Shown here piece after piece: positions 48,486 to 60,599 of a stretch of DNA of 64,000 bases. This DNA is from Bolinopsis microptera. Taxonomy: Eukaryota; Ctenophora; Tentaculata; Lobata; Bolinopsidae. Position 1 is the stretch's first letter. Every line of letters starts with the position of its first letter. Made by a program: the position numbers and the translations under genes. The stretch lies in contig NC_087077.1 in the NCBI RefSeq assembly GCF_026151205.1, positions 6,782,483 to 6,846,482 on the forward strand. The letters run 5' to 3'. The notes under the pieces were generated by a model that made no database searches, was not told the DNA's origin, and worked only from the letters and a program-made list of their open reading frames with translations.

Positions 48486-51400
48486 GCAGCAACAGCAACA
48501 ACAACAACAACAGCACCAACAACAACAGCAACAGCAACAACAAGGCTCCCCTCCGACTCCACTCCCTCAAAACCAGGTAAAGTATAAAAGTATGGTAATT
48601 GGATATTAATTTATAGATAAGCTGATCAATGCCCAACTAATTCTATGCGTACTGGGGCAAATGACGGGATATAAAAACACATGACAATTGACAGTGGTAC
48701 GTATGTGTTAAACACAAAACATGAGTGTTTCACCTTCACTTGAATCTAATAACTCATTTGATTGCAATCGTTTAAAATGTGTAAAATAATAAAATCCCAC
48801 AGTCAAGGTACTCGATATCGACTCCTAAACGTCCAGTCCTTCAAGAGTCACCCTGGATGGATAAGCCACCCTACATGGATAATATGCAGGGTTACAGTCC
48901 CTATCCTCCCCGAGCATACGACCAACGATCTCCTGTAAGTCTTACTTACTAACTGATTTTATTAATTAATGGATACTGCCACACACCACAAGTCATTACA
49001 TTAACTGCTAGGTGGTGGTAAATGGTCACAGCAGACTCTCAGAATACCATATCAAATCACAGAATATCAACAACAAGATACAAGGGCAGGTCTCTCCCGA
49101 ACGTTGGGATGGCCTGAGGTGCTTATCTCCTTTTCAGTAACCCTAAGCCACTCTGCCGAGGCACTATACTAGCTGTAGGGGGGTTAGTTTGTTAGGTAGG
49201 GGGGTACGCAGAATATCACTTACAATAAAAGTCAAACACCTCAAACCACGACGAAATTTGCTCCGTACACTGACAAATCGTCCTACCTACTAGATCAAAT
49301 ATCGATTTAAAATGATAAGGAACAGTCATAAATATCCCTACCCTTCTGATTGTATTATCAAATTATCAATATAAAGTTAATAACTGTTGGAATCGATTCG
49401 ATATAACTTACTGTTTTTCCATAATAAGTAGATACTGTTCACCGTATGTTACCTGTAATTTATACAAAAACTAAACTTTACGTTACATTCGATGAAGGAA
49501 TGCGCTAACTGTTTTTATTACTATCCATACCCTTACCAAGTACCCACGAGCATAATATGCTCCAACCACTAATACTGCACAGACATCCCTCCAGTTTAAC
49601 AAGCTCATCAGCTCACATCCCATCTTTATTGATATTCCCTTGGTGGCGCTGTGTCTCTTCTGTGCCAAACACAAGGCTAGTTTCGTTAATGTACCAACTA
49701 TGAGGATATCATTTCAGATGAAGCCTACTCGAGGTTACCCGGTGGACTACGAGAACATCAACATGTCGAGTCTGCTAGAGGGATTGGAGGAGATAATTGG
49801 GACACATGACGGGTCATGTGATAGTGGGATCCAAGCTAGTCCTCAGGTCCAGGCTTCATACTTCCAGGGCAACTACAACAAGCAGCAACCCAGAGCTCGT
49901 GAGTCAGGAGTGTTGTGTTATTTTCTCCTTGACAGTCCCATTGGCATTACATTATTTAGCCGATTATATTATCTGAATCATTCCTTTGTTTTGAATTTTG
50001 CACAGATTTATTTTTCCTTATATACCCTATTTTGTTATCAGCTTACTGGCAGTCTGAGACAGACAAAACTGGAGCAAGGCCTCACAACCCGGTTCCTCCA
50101 CCAAACCATAACTTCAACAACAGTGCTGGTGAACAGTCTTACTACAACTCATCAGAGGACAATTCTAATAATTTCCCCAGTCTGAATGGTGAGTAACCTA
50201 TTTAAAGCTATTTAGAACTACTTCAGGTAGCGGAATGAAGAGAATTGTTGCCTCCCAAATGTTCGGGTAGTATTTGCCTGAAATTATGGTCTGTTTAACG
50301 GCGCTCCACCTCAACTAATAGTTTAAAACTAACAGATTACAGTGGTCTGATGAACTCCACCTCGTTCATGGAAACGTCTGATTTCCTCTCCAACTCTCTG
50401 CTCCGTAAAGGATCTCAATGGAGTGACCCTGATGACAGTCTGTCCGTGTCCGGTTCTTTCACTATCGAGAACTCCAACCTCAGACGGGTAATTAGTTAAT
50501 TAATTTAATTAGTTAATTAACTTTTTCATTCACGAAATGGATATATTTCGCAACTTATATGCACTGAGAGCGATGGTCACGTGATCTTCAAGAGCTTCTT
50601 AAGAAAACAGTTTCGCTTTGATAGACTTAGGAGACACTATGTTCCAGGAGCTGCAGTCTGATTTGCCTAGCTCTGGTAAAAGCTATTACAACCAAGTTCA
50701 CGGAGGACAGAACCAAGTTCAAGGAGGACAAAACCAAGTTCAGGGAGGACAGAACCCTTTGAACAATCAATCCCACACCGGAAACTATAATGGAGCCTCA
50801 GAGGGTAATTTCAATTATAGCTGCCTTTCTCTTTTATTAGCCTCCAGTTAACAGTTAACAGTTTGAACACTTGAGACGGTTTAGACCGGATGGATAATAC
50901 ATAATAGAGGCATTTATCTTCAATCAACTTCTATAAAATGAATATTAATTAGACCCCACTGAGGCCAGTGTCTGGTTTGATCAGTAGCGTGGTTCTGTAC
51001 TAGCGTGGTTCAGTAGCGTTGTTCTGTAATTCAAACTACCATATCTCTTAGTTGCAGGAACTCCAGGGCTGACTACAGGAAACATGGTGGAGTGGAATAC
51101 TACTATTCCACTCTATGTGGGACAGAAGATTGAAACCATCAAACCACAACTGGAACAAATGACCCGTAAGTCAATTAATTAATTAAATTTAATTGATCTG
51201 CAGTTTTTTTCCTCATCCAAGTTTAGTATTTCAAAGTTAAAGACGTATAACATTATGTTTTGGACTTAAGAATGAACTTTTGGACTTGAGAATGAACAAC
51301 ACTTTCTCTCCTGTTATAGAAACGAGGATTGACCTACGACAGAGCCCTCAGAATGAACAGTTCGTTAACTTGAAGTCTGCTGGAACTCCTGATGGTATAC

Positions 51401-51710
51401 AGGTACACAATGTTTTTTATTATCATTCAATTTTGTCCCACAATTGTCCCAATTTGGTGATTTTCGATTTTACAGATCTTTCACCGGGATTCTGACTTTC
51501 GATACTTCAGTCGTGTCTTTACGTAACAAACTATGAAGTAAAACCCAGATTTACCTCATCTTACCCCCATTTACTGTATTTCTTCTTTTCTCCAAACTAT
51601 ACGGCAAATTGGAGTCATACTGTATTCGCTCCAGTCTAACCTATCTCATTTCTAAGACCCTGCAGTATAAAATCAACATGGCGTGCAAGAAGGCCCTCAA
51701 CGTCATGTGA
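46615..51710 (+). CDS. Asn/Gln-rich protein with C-terminal KH-like fold (possible 3' half of the IGF2BP-like gene)
   Basis: Exons: 46615-46758, 47051-47233, 47379-47438, 47696-47803, 48400-48576, 48803-48934, 49718-49898, 50042-50188, 50336-50487, ~50625-50804, 51058-51165, 51320-51402, 51666-51710 (TGA 51708-51710). Nearly all junctions are GT-AG and in phase. The exception is 50487 to ~50625, where the simple splice does not keep frame; a micro-exon may be missing. The exons encode SMNNSMNNSTNSMNN repeats, QSQ repeats, a polyglutamine run of over 20 residues coded by mixed CAA/CAG, Pro/Ser/Tyr-rich linkers, a VQGGQNQ repeat and an acidic SSLLEGLEEIIGTHDG helix. The last ~65 residues (TTIPLYVGQKIETIKPQLEQ onward) resemble a KH fold lacking the second Gly of GxxG. 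No start codon precedes the first exon, so coding exons must lie upstream. The phase 0 entry fits the exon ending at 36695. Drosophila Imp also carries a Gln/Asn-rich low-complexity region. A separate gene is the alternative. Confidence 0.65.
48453..48543 (+). repeat. CAA/CAG trinucleotide run (polyGln)
   Basis: About 30 consecutive glutamine codons, mostly CAA with interspersed CAG and one CAC (His), within the exon at 48400-48576. Open frames on the other strand here are only shadows of the repeat. Confidence 0.9.
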
Positions 51711-54309
51711 TGAGTGTAACGACGGGGGAGATACTACATTGTCACCTTGACAACACCTTGTGTCACCTTGACAACCATCATAGGATGTCACTTCCTCTAC
51801 GAGTGTTTTCGCAGCGCTCAATTTGTATTCTTTCTACTTCAAATACTTTTAATCACAGCAATTTCGCATTTTATCTATTTATTAGCTGTTCGTAATAGTT
51901 TGTTAATTTGATGAACATAAATTTGATAAATTTAATAATTAATTCGCCCTCCCATGCCCAATCATACGCATGCATACATCCTGCACGTACAATGTACTTG
52001 TGTTAAGGCTCGATTATTTATATATCTTGGATTATTTGATTAAGTTTTGATATTTTCCCTGGCTGAGTTTGTTTTTGAATGCCCGAATTTCTCAAGGATT
52101 TTTGAGGTTTATTGGGGCCCAGGCCATGTTGGATTGACTTGAGTTATTCGCACAGGGCCAAGAAGGATATATGTTTAATCCGTGATCATTGTATTTGGGG
52201 TTTAATTCCCTCACATGACCGTATCTATTACAAATACACTATTAGAGTATAGTTATAGCCCTTTTTTTTCTTTTTTCTGTTGACGAGATTATTATTGAAC
52301 GGTTGTACTTGAATTTGTGTGTGTCACGTGCGATTTCCTAGCATGCGTTTATAAGTTAATCATAACATTTTCTTATTGAAATTTGCACGTGACTCACCTC
52401 ATGCTCAATATCATTTGTTCGATACTGAGAGTAGATTCTTGATCAGTCTTCTTTTTTTTCTGAATTTAGCATTGATTGAAGCTGAGTCGTACCTTACATT
52501 TACGTCGCACAATTGGTAAATTTGATCTACACATTGCACCCGAAAATTTTCCAGATCGTAGTTGAAATGTTGTTTAGCGTTTCGTGGAATCTTTGAGGTC
52601 AGGCCTCATTGACACTTTTTCAATTATAAGAGTTCCCAATATGTTGACAAATTTTGATAACTTTTGAAAATTGCGAACTTACGATCTTGGAAAGTTCTTC
52701 GGTGTAAACTGTAAAAACTGCAATGACTAATTATTGACTTAATTGGTAGAAGTAATGCCGTTAGACTAAATTAAGCCGAGGTCTTTAGACCTATATTTTG
52801 TTGTTAAAAGATAGATTTAACTGATATCCCGCCTGGTTTAGCTAGAGATTCATATATTTGATAGTTCGTCCGCCAATCTGCTCCGGTGAAAATGCTTCAT
52901 TACTAAATCCTCATACTAGTTTATCTCGTTTAAAACATGGACCTTTAAAATTAAGTTTCTCAGATCTGAAGTTGATCTCTTGGTTAAGTAGTATTTGTCA
53001 CCGAGCAGTTGATGCGACGAACAGAAAATTACAACATTTCCTGGTTTCAAGCTGTAATAATTGTCTATAGTGTAAAACTCTGTCGGTCCTTTTTTAGTTT
53101 GGGCTAACAAAACTTAAGATGGTCCTTATTTCGCTGACATTAGGGCCGTCTACAAAGTAAAGGGACCGATAAGTTTTTTGCATGAAAAGAATGGACATAA
53201 CATCTGTTACTACATTAACATAACATTATACTGCTTTATTTTAAAAGTTTTTGAGTGCGTGTGAAATCACTGTACACAGTACTTACTAATTCTTTATTCA
53301 CTTCTAGTATTTACGTATTCCGATGGTAGATGTTGGAATTTGGATATTGCATTTTACAAATGATGTCAGTGGAGATGCAGTTATAAAATTGTGGTCAAGA
53401 TTTCTTGAATACCACGCTTAGTTTCTATGATTGTTTAACTTCAATTTTGAGCCTTAACGGCAGTATTTATCTATATTTAATATGAATTCGAACTTTCGTA
53501 TTTCAAATATACGCATGAATTTATTTGCATACAACTATTTATAGCTTTTTAATTAAATCATTTCGCCCCTTTTAATATTGCATTCGTACGAGAATTTTCA
53601 AATAACTTTGTTAATTGAGATTATGGCAATTTTCATTAGTTCATTTATTTAATCGCATAAATCATAACGTAATGCTGTTGTTTGTAACACGAAGATAGTG
53701 ATAGTTTTACCTTCTAGTTATAATACTGTGAAGAATTTTAGCTGATTTCTATTTATGTTTTCACGTCTGACGTCTGGTTTTAAATTAAGCTAAATAATAG
53801 AAATTTTTGTCCAAATTTGTGCACAGCCAGGTTTTCACGATTTAAAGGAATATTTTGTATTCTCCTACTTTACTCTTATATTTTATAATTTTTATCGGGT
53901 TTTCTATCATAATCAATACAATAACATCAATATACTATCTGTTATTTTTGAATGTGCAATGTTGTTTGGTTTGTTGTTTTCCAGTTTTTCTCCCAAGAGA
54001 ACTTCTGGTTTTTTGCCGTATTTATATCTTAAAATGTAATTCTTATTTATCAATATTATTAATACAAGTTGATATTTAAGTATAATCGATACAATTTTCA
54101 CGGCTGATTCTATGTAGCCATTATATTTATCAATGTCATGTTTATCAAAATTCTGTAATCAGCTGTTTTCTTTGTTTAATTTCGGGATATAATATGCTTA
54201 AATATGTTAACTTGTCAATGTGGAGGCTTTTGGCGTGAGGACAAAGTAAAAGCCGCCAATTTGCCGTTGAGTTCAGCCAAACAAGTTACGCCAAACAAAT
54301 ATATTTTAA
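51711..54309. other. AT-rich intergenic region
   Basis: Expected to start with the 3' UTR of the Asn/Gln-rich gene. I see no further gene, RNA or transposon ends. Confidence 0.5.
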
Positions 54310-56537
54310 GGACACGTTTTTTTTTAAGTGTGGTGAGTTGCTGATTTCACCTTTTTCAAAGTAGAGTGCACAAAATGAGGAAAAAGTCGCAGTGCTTTTT
54401 AAAGTGCAACCATAAATTTGCTCATAAGATGAAGTGAAAATATTCAGTAGTTGTGATTTGAAAAAACGAAGTGCCAGGCTCAAGCAGAATATGACTTATG
54501 AGCAATTAAACTGAGTGCCAAAAATCAGCAAACCATTTTAACCTCCAATTGACTAATTCCATAGATTTCGCCATATTTTACTCAAATATTGTTCACATTA
54601 CACTAGTAGATTGGAGTGAGTAACTGTTTTCAGCATTTTAGTCATTATTAGCAATTCCAGTAAGTGACAGAAGTCAGTAAAAAGTCTTTTTTATATCTGA
54701 ATACGACTGCTCTATTGATGGTTCTTGTCAAAATATTAAAAAGATCAAGGCATAACTGTGTTTTTTTCTGGATAAGACAATGATTGGTTGTGTCTTTAAA
54801 CTAATTCCTACATGTTTATGTGCCAGCCATCAGCAAAAAGTCACTCATGTATCAGCTTGAAATTTAATTTTTTCTAATTGATGAAATAAGTATCGAAATT
54901 TCAGTTCTCTTGTTCAGTCACCATATTGACTTTTAGATTGAAGGTGCCATTAATCAGTTAAAAGAAGGCTTGAACTCTTTACTGCTTACACTCAATTATG
55001 TCCCGAGTGCCCAAATTCAGCATATCAGTCATATAGATAAATGATGTAAAAAGACAAAAATTGTCTATTTCTTGATCCATGGGTGTACTAGTGTTAGTTT
55101 AAGCATCTATTTCGAAAAGTAATGTGTTCATAAAGGGGTCAAAAACAGATAATAATATGAGAGTGCCACTAATCAGCTGTAGTGACTGCTGCAGCCAACG
55201 TGGGAATTACCAATTATTATAAGTCAATATCAGCATTATTAATCATCTCAAACCACCGAATTGTTTATGTTGCAGATACAAATCTTAGTTTAGTTACATC
55301 CTGAAAATTTGAACAGCATATGTGTCCTGAAAATCAGTAAAAAGTGACTTATTTGACAGAAATAGTCATTCTTACTGCTAAATGGCACTCTTTTTAGTTC
55401 AGAATATTGTTTGAGGGAGCGGTGTGCCTTTTTTCGTTTAATGTGGCACAATTTTGTTGCACTGTGTGCCATTAATCAGCTTAAAATGACTTCTTTTTCT
55501 AGGCATATACCAATGGTAAATCACATAAAATTTTTGCTTTGTAAGCAGTGTTGTGATAACCTGCTATAACTAACTTAAAACTGGCACAATGAACTTCAAA
55601 CATCAATAGTATGTACAAAATTTCCATGATGAACATAATATTGTTGTCAGAAATCTACTTTATCGTGCCAATAATCAGCAAAAAGTCATTTCTATGAAGA
55701 TTACAAGCTAAAAATATTATTTATAAAATGACTTTTTGCTGAATTAGAACACACAATATCGTAAAATTTTGTGAAGAATCATCTTGATGAACCTGCCTAT
55801 GCTGTTAGACAACAATTGTATAGTGCCAATATTCAGCAAAGAGTCATTTCTTTTAAATTTTTAATCGTGATGAATTTGACCTAAAAATGACTTTTTACTG
55901 AAAACTGACACACTTTTAATTTGATTTTCGAACAGAATGCTGTTGAGCAGACTTAATCTCGACAGTATGATTGAAAAACGTTATAATTTGTTGCTGTCTA
56001 GCTACTACAATGTAAAAAAATCAATTGTAATTTTGTGAGTGAATTTTTACTGAATACAGGCACACAATATGTTTTTCCTAGGTTACATTATTTCAGACCA
56101 ACGTTTATTGAAAGTTGTTACAGTTCATTCACAAGCTGATCAAAAGTATGGGCCTTGTACAACCCCTTCGACCAAACTAGAAATTTTTCCAAACAAATGA
56201 CTTTTTGCTTATTTTGAGCACAGTTCAAGTATTCCTACCAAAATCCAAATATTCTTTGAATAATTCTGAGACATAATCTGAATTTTGAACAGAAAAGTCG
56301 CAAAATTCAGTTTTTTATGGGCGTTTTCAACATTATAGTCCAAAATGCTGAAAACTGGCACTGCCTTGGTACTATATTATGACATATTAACTAAGTAATG
56401 GATTTTCCTTACAGGGGCAGTTAAGATTGAAGGCATATCTGTGCAACACTTTCTAGTCACTAGTCATTTCACTTACACTGTCAAAAGTGTCATGGCACTC
56501 AAAGTCATTTTCACCACACTTAAAAAAAAACGTGTCC
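54310..56537. mobile_element. 2.2 kb TTAA-flanked element with a reiterated internal motif
   Basis: TIRs begin GGACACGTTTTTTTTTAAGT at the left and mirror this at the right (about 28 bp nearly perfect). TTAA lies immediately outside both ends (54306-54309, 56538-56541), the target of piggyBac-type elements. There is no ORF of transposase size. A motif close to GTGCCAATAATCAGCAAAAA followed by GTCATTT recurs 12-15 times, spaced roughly 60-190 bp. It is mostly forward in the left part (near 54515, 54820, 54945, 55005, 55160, 55325, 55465, 55670, 55830) and reversed in the right part (near 55727, 55885, 56040, 56195, 56345). The TIR itself includes a version (GTTGCTGATTTC). Confidence 0.85.
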
Positions 56538-56541
56538 TTAA

Positions 56542-56957
56542 GTTTAACTCAACAATGAGTTGAAGAGGTAGTTTGCAAATGTTCAACAAAAAAGTTTTGT
56601 GAAACTGTAAAACATCTTATCTGAAGTTGAACAGCTGGACAAAGAAATCATTTCCACTAAATCTAAAATCACTCCAAGAATTTTGAACATTTTTACGAAG
56701 GGCCCTGAGGATATGAAATTGAAAATAGTTTAATTATAATCCCATGACACATAAATAATTATAATAGGATTAAAACGCTTCCCTGAGAAATAATCTGCAA
56801 ACAAATTTGTTGGTCACTTGTCAGGCTAGTTAAACATGAAAATGATTGTTTATGTAATGTAGAAGATTCTGAATGAACTATCAAAATCTCACTATCAGAT
56901 CTAATTATGTGCTAACTGCTGCTCATTCATATCGAATTATCTTAACATCATCTTTAA
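56542..56957. other. Flank between the TTAA element and the pseudogene
   Basis: AT-rich sequence. Nothing recognised. Confidence 0.4.
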
Positions 56958-57899
56958 GTTTATTTAACAAATCACCCAGTAACTCATGCTCTAAAAGTGT
57001 TTCTCTTCTTGGTGTAAACAATATAACGGAACAATAAACTCTAGCTCTGGACATCAGAAGTTGAAGGGGCGCTTTATCCTGGAGGTTAGGTCAATGATCC
57101 TTAATCACAACGACTGCTGGGTACTCAGCCGAGTAGCAGTAGTACCCTTCACAGAATTCTATCCTGTTCTTGGTGGTGCGAGGTTGCTCTTCTACTCTCT
57201 GTGATAACATCGGAAATGTTTCTTTTGACATGTTGGTCATGTGAAGCTGGTGAACTAGACCAATATCAAAGCTACATGATCCATCTCAATCTGTGTTAAG
57301 CAATTTGTTTAGTTCTTTTGTCGTGATTCTATCAATCAGACTCATGTCGTTCCGATCAACTTTCTTTTCAATGACGTGCAAGGTAGTCCGTGGTCCGTGA
57401 ATGATGTGCCCTGGCTTTAGTAATGGAAATACAATATCTATATCTCTAATTTCCGTCTTTGGAATGCACTCAACTAACTGTTCCCTTATCTTTGATAAAA
57501 TACCAGCTAAATCGCAAGTATTTCTCAAATTATGCGATAAAGTATCGCGATTTTCCGGGGGCATCTGCAGTGTAAACGGCTGGGAATAAAAAGGGTCCTT
57601 ATTAGCATTTGCTACGGTTATCTGGGTCAAGTCACAAGCGATCCAGACCCAGTTAGTCGTGGATAATTCTTTAAATCTCTTAAACATGTACTCAGCCGAT
57701 TGGAGGAAATAAAATGATATAACTGTCCTTGAATATCATCAACAAACACGTGCGTGTTACTGCAAATCAGTTTGACCAACACGTCTCCAAATGATTTCGT
57801 CTGTTGAGATAATTCCGATAGAGGATCGGATGATATTGTATCTGTGAGAATCAACAAAATTACCGTATATGGTCTCCGGATAAGGTTATGGAACTGCAA
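56930..57899 (-). pseudogene. Decayed helicase-like NTPase fragment
   Basis: Two overlapping open frames (57627-57899 and 57286-57687) continue one protein across a frameshift near 57670. The trace goes on to about 56930 after further frame changes and an in-frame stop (after VVVIKDH). The distal part has YSAEYPAVVVIKDH followed by LLMSRARVYCSVILFT, resembling motifs V and VI of superfamily 1 helicases, in which SRAR is characteristic. No Walker A motif is present, so only a C-terminal portion remains. The exact family is not known to me. Its place between transposons suggests a mobile or multicopy origin. Confidence 0.45.
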
Positions 57900-58185
57900 A
57901 CCGGAGAAATATCCGAAGAAATATTAGTTGACGATCTCCGTCTAATAATTTGGCATAATATCCGCTATGGAACTGGGGGTTATAATTTTAAATCTGGCAC
58001 CTTATACAGTTATTATTATTATAGTTCATAATTTTGGTTCCCATTCATTTGCAAATAAGGGGCCTAAGGGCCGTATTTACCAACCTTTAGGTCATACTTA
58101 AACAGCAGTTTAAGGATGAGGTCGCACTTAAAAAGGAGTTTAAGTGGCAACTCTACAAATGGTATTCACGAAATTCTCTTTTAAG

Positions 58186-58847
58186 CAGAGTTGAAAAATA
58201 CGTATTTAACGTATTTTATAAAATATCAAAAAAACGTTAAATACGGCGTATTTTATTTTCGCTGAATAAAATTCGTTAAAATACGTTACAAGTGATTTTG
58301 TAGCATTAAGAGCTCCAATGAAATAATAAGTACTATTTCTAATTATACAAGTTAAAAGTTTGATTAAAACTCGCGTAGCTCTGTAGTTTATCACCTCGCG
58401 TATGATTTAAGGGAACTGTGCACGTGCTAAAGGATAAGGCCATAAAGCTAGTAGGCATTAATGCCAACCTTCGACTTATCCAAAACATAGAGAAATTTGA
58501 TTTCAATGATGATTACGATTCATTTGGGTAATTGTGTTCTTAATTGTGTATTTATTGAAACTTTTTTACGGACGATTTTCTACACAAATATGAATATTTT
58601 TCTGCGTTCAATTCCAAAAGTAAATTCCAATCCCGTTCAAGGGAACAAAATAAATGAAATTGAACCGTAATGACGATGTGTCTGAAAAAATTGCGAACGA
58701 AAGACATAACTTATTAAGTTTTTGAATGCAATTACGAAAAAAATAGGCAAACGTATTTTAACGTATTTTTGACGTATTTTATTTCTAAGCAAAAAAACGT
58801 TAAATACGGCGTATTTAAAAAATTATCTCACGTATTTTTCAACTCTG
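58186..58847. mobile_element. hAT-like MITE nested in the Harbinger element
   Basis: TIR CAGAGTTGAAAAATACGT at the left and its complement at the right, with a perfect 8-bp duplication CTTTTAAG at 58178-58185 and 58848-58855. Subterminal ACGTTAAATACGGCGTATTT occurs on both sides. The ACGTATTT-rich ends resemble those of the element at 15950, suggesting related families. It has no ORF. Confidence 0.92.
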
Positions 58848-59199
58848 CTTTTAAGTGTCACCCTTAATTTTTAAGTGTCACACTTAAAATCCCTCAAAAT
58901 TGGTATTTACCAAATCGAGTCATACTTAAGTTCGTACTTAAACTCACACTTAAAACGACTATTTTTAAGGTACACCTATGTCACCCTTAATCTACAGACC
59001 TCATACTTAAAGTTTAAAATCTGTTACATATGTAACAGTTATATTCTAAAATATATTATAGTTGGTTATGATTAGCGGTTATATTATAGCTGTCATATTA
59101 GAGCTAAACGTATTGATTTTGACTCATTTATAATTAAGATCTCTACTCATTTAACGGTTAATTATGTACTTGCACCGTGTGAAAAACACTAGCGTTTCA

Positions 59200-59846
59200 A
59201 GAGTAAAAATAGAGTAAATATTGAAGTGAAAGTAAAATATTCATAATAAAATCAGCTATGTTTTCACCCTCAAGCTCGGCGGGAAGGCCACCTGAAAATG
59301 GTAATCGGGATGAGGTTGGCACCAAATTGACTGTAAGGCCCTTCAAAATCTCCATCCACAGTTCATGCCTTTCTGACATCTGTATTTGCTGCGTGGTCAG
59401 CATCCCCATTCTCGCTTAATGTATCTCTTCTGCCCGCTCCTGGTACGCCTCTTCTGTTGTTGTCCTCTTACAGTTAAACTTAAGGTGAGATGACGAGGCA
59501 GGAAAATTCTTTACCTCGTTCTTCACTCCCAACGAGGGTTTTTTCTTTGAGCTTGCTGAATGTCGCCACAAGAGATCTGCAAAGCCGTTGCGCCACAGAG
59601 AGCTGCTGTACCGGGCTCAATGGGGAATTGGTTTGTTTCCTGTACTGAGAAAGTAGGGGCTCTACGGCTTGGAGGATGAGAAGAAAACCTTCTATCTTGA
59701 CTCGAAATCGGTAGTAAAAATCTATGTCATCTTATGCCTCCAGTAGGTTAAATCGGTCTCTTAGTGAGACAGGCCTGCGCTGAATAACTCTAGATTCTAC
59801 CCGCTGCCGTTGTGGGTTTAACAAGTCGTCGTACTCAATACTCATT
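59200..59846 (-). pseudogene. Harbinger transposase / accessory protein remnants
   Basis: On the minus strand from ATG at 59844-59846, a frame reads MSIEYDDLLNPQRQRVESRV, then RRPVSLRDRFNLLEA, a stop, then DDIDFYYRFRVKIEGFLLIL and LSPVQQLSVAQRLCRSLVAT. This follows the N-terminal helical region of HARBI1-type transposases (YRF followed by LSP..Q...ALR in intact relatives). Further on (59197-59500) a charged KRTTTEEAYQERAEEIH stretch followed by a stop could be from the Myb/SANT-like partner protein. The catalytic DDE part is absent. Confidence 0.5.
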
Positions 59847-60143
59847 CATTATTCAAATTTACTAAAGGAGCAAACAAAACAGACAAACGGATTTCGATCA
59901 GAAACATATTACAGCAACTCGCAAACATTGGTTTACCTCCTGATAGCTTTGTGCTAACAGCTCTCCTGATAATTAATAAAATTTGTTAATCTTGCTCTCT
60001 ATTTAATCTCTCAGCAGTCTATTTTCCCCTAATTACCTCCTGATACTCATCATGTTCTTATACAATACATTACAATACATCTAATTCTGCACTTAAAGTG
60101 TCAGTTCAGTGATAAAATTTTGGTGAATAACAATTTTAGTTAA

Positions 60144-60184
60144 AGGTTGACCTCCCACTTAGAGCATAAGTGGGAGGTCAACCT
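60144..60184. repeat. Perfect 18-bp hairpin
   Basis: AGGTTGACCTCCCACTTA and its complement surround GAGCA. It lies inside the right part of the Harbinger-like element. Confidence 0.7.
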
Positions 60185-60599
60185 ATAAATTAAAGTACGA
60201 GCTATTTCCAGTTGGTAAATACGAATTTCGATTAAGGTCCAACTTTTTAAGTGTCACTTTAACGTGATACTTAAAATTCTTCCTTTAAGGTCGTACTTTA
60301 AGCAAATTTGGTAAATACGGCCCTTAGGCTTTAAGTTTACTAGCAGGAACCCGTATAACCCTAAAATGGTGTCAAGGCTCTAGAGACTAAAATAATCACA
60401 ATGCTGGCAAGCATAACCGTTGCCCTTATATTCACAACACTATGTACCCCCTATACTATTATATCCCCTTTATTGTTTTCCAGGCATTAAGACTCATCGA
60501 AAGTAGTTCAGCAGGTATATTTAAGTTGAAAACATTCTAATTCAATGTTAAAGATGACAGGAATAAGAAATAGTTATGTGGAGGTTTTTAAGAAATTTG

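Larger units (their letters stand above)
58068..60323. mobile_element. PIF/Harbinger-like DNA transposon, decayed
   Basis: TIR GGGCCGTATTTACCAA at 58068 and its complement ending at 60323, with TAA and TTA next to the ends (Harbinger elements target TWA; here the two flanks are inverted, not direct). The matching ends extend to GCCTAAGGGCC. Internal traces of transposase on the minus strand support the class. Subterminal ACTTAAA / TTTAAGT motifs recur many times at both ends. A hAT element at 58186-58847 is inserted near the left end. Confidence 0.75.

Noticed and set aside
48371-48636. Leucine- and valine-rich proteins on the minus strand
   Set aside because: They are antisense readings of the CAA/CAG repeat in the exon at 48400-48576.
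58068-60323. Direct 3-bp target duplication for the Harbinger element
   Set aside because: The flanks read TAA and TTA, an inverted pair, so a direct duplication is not demonstrated; class is based on TIR type and transposase traces.
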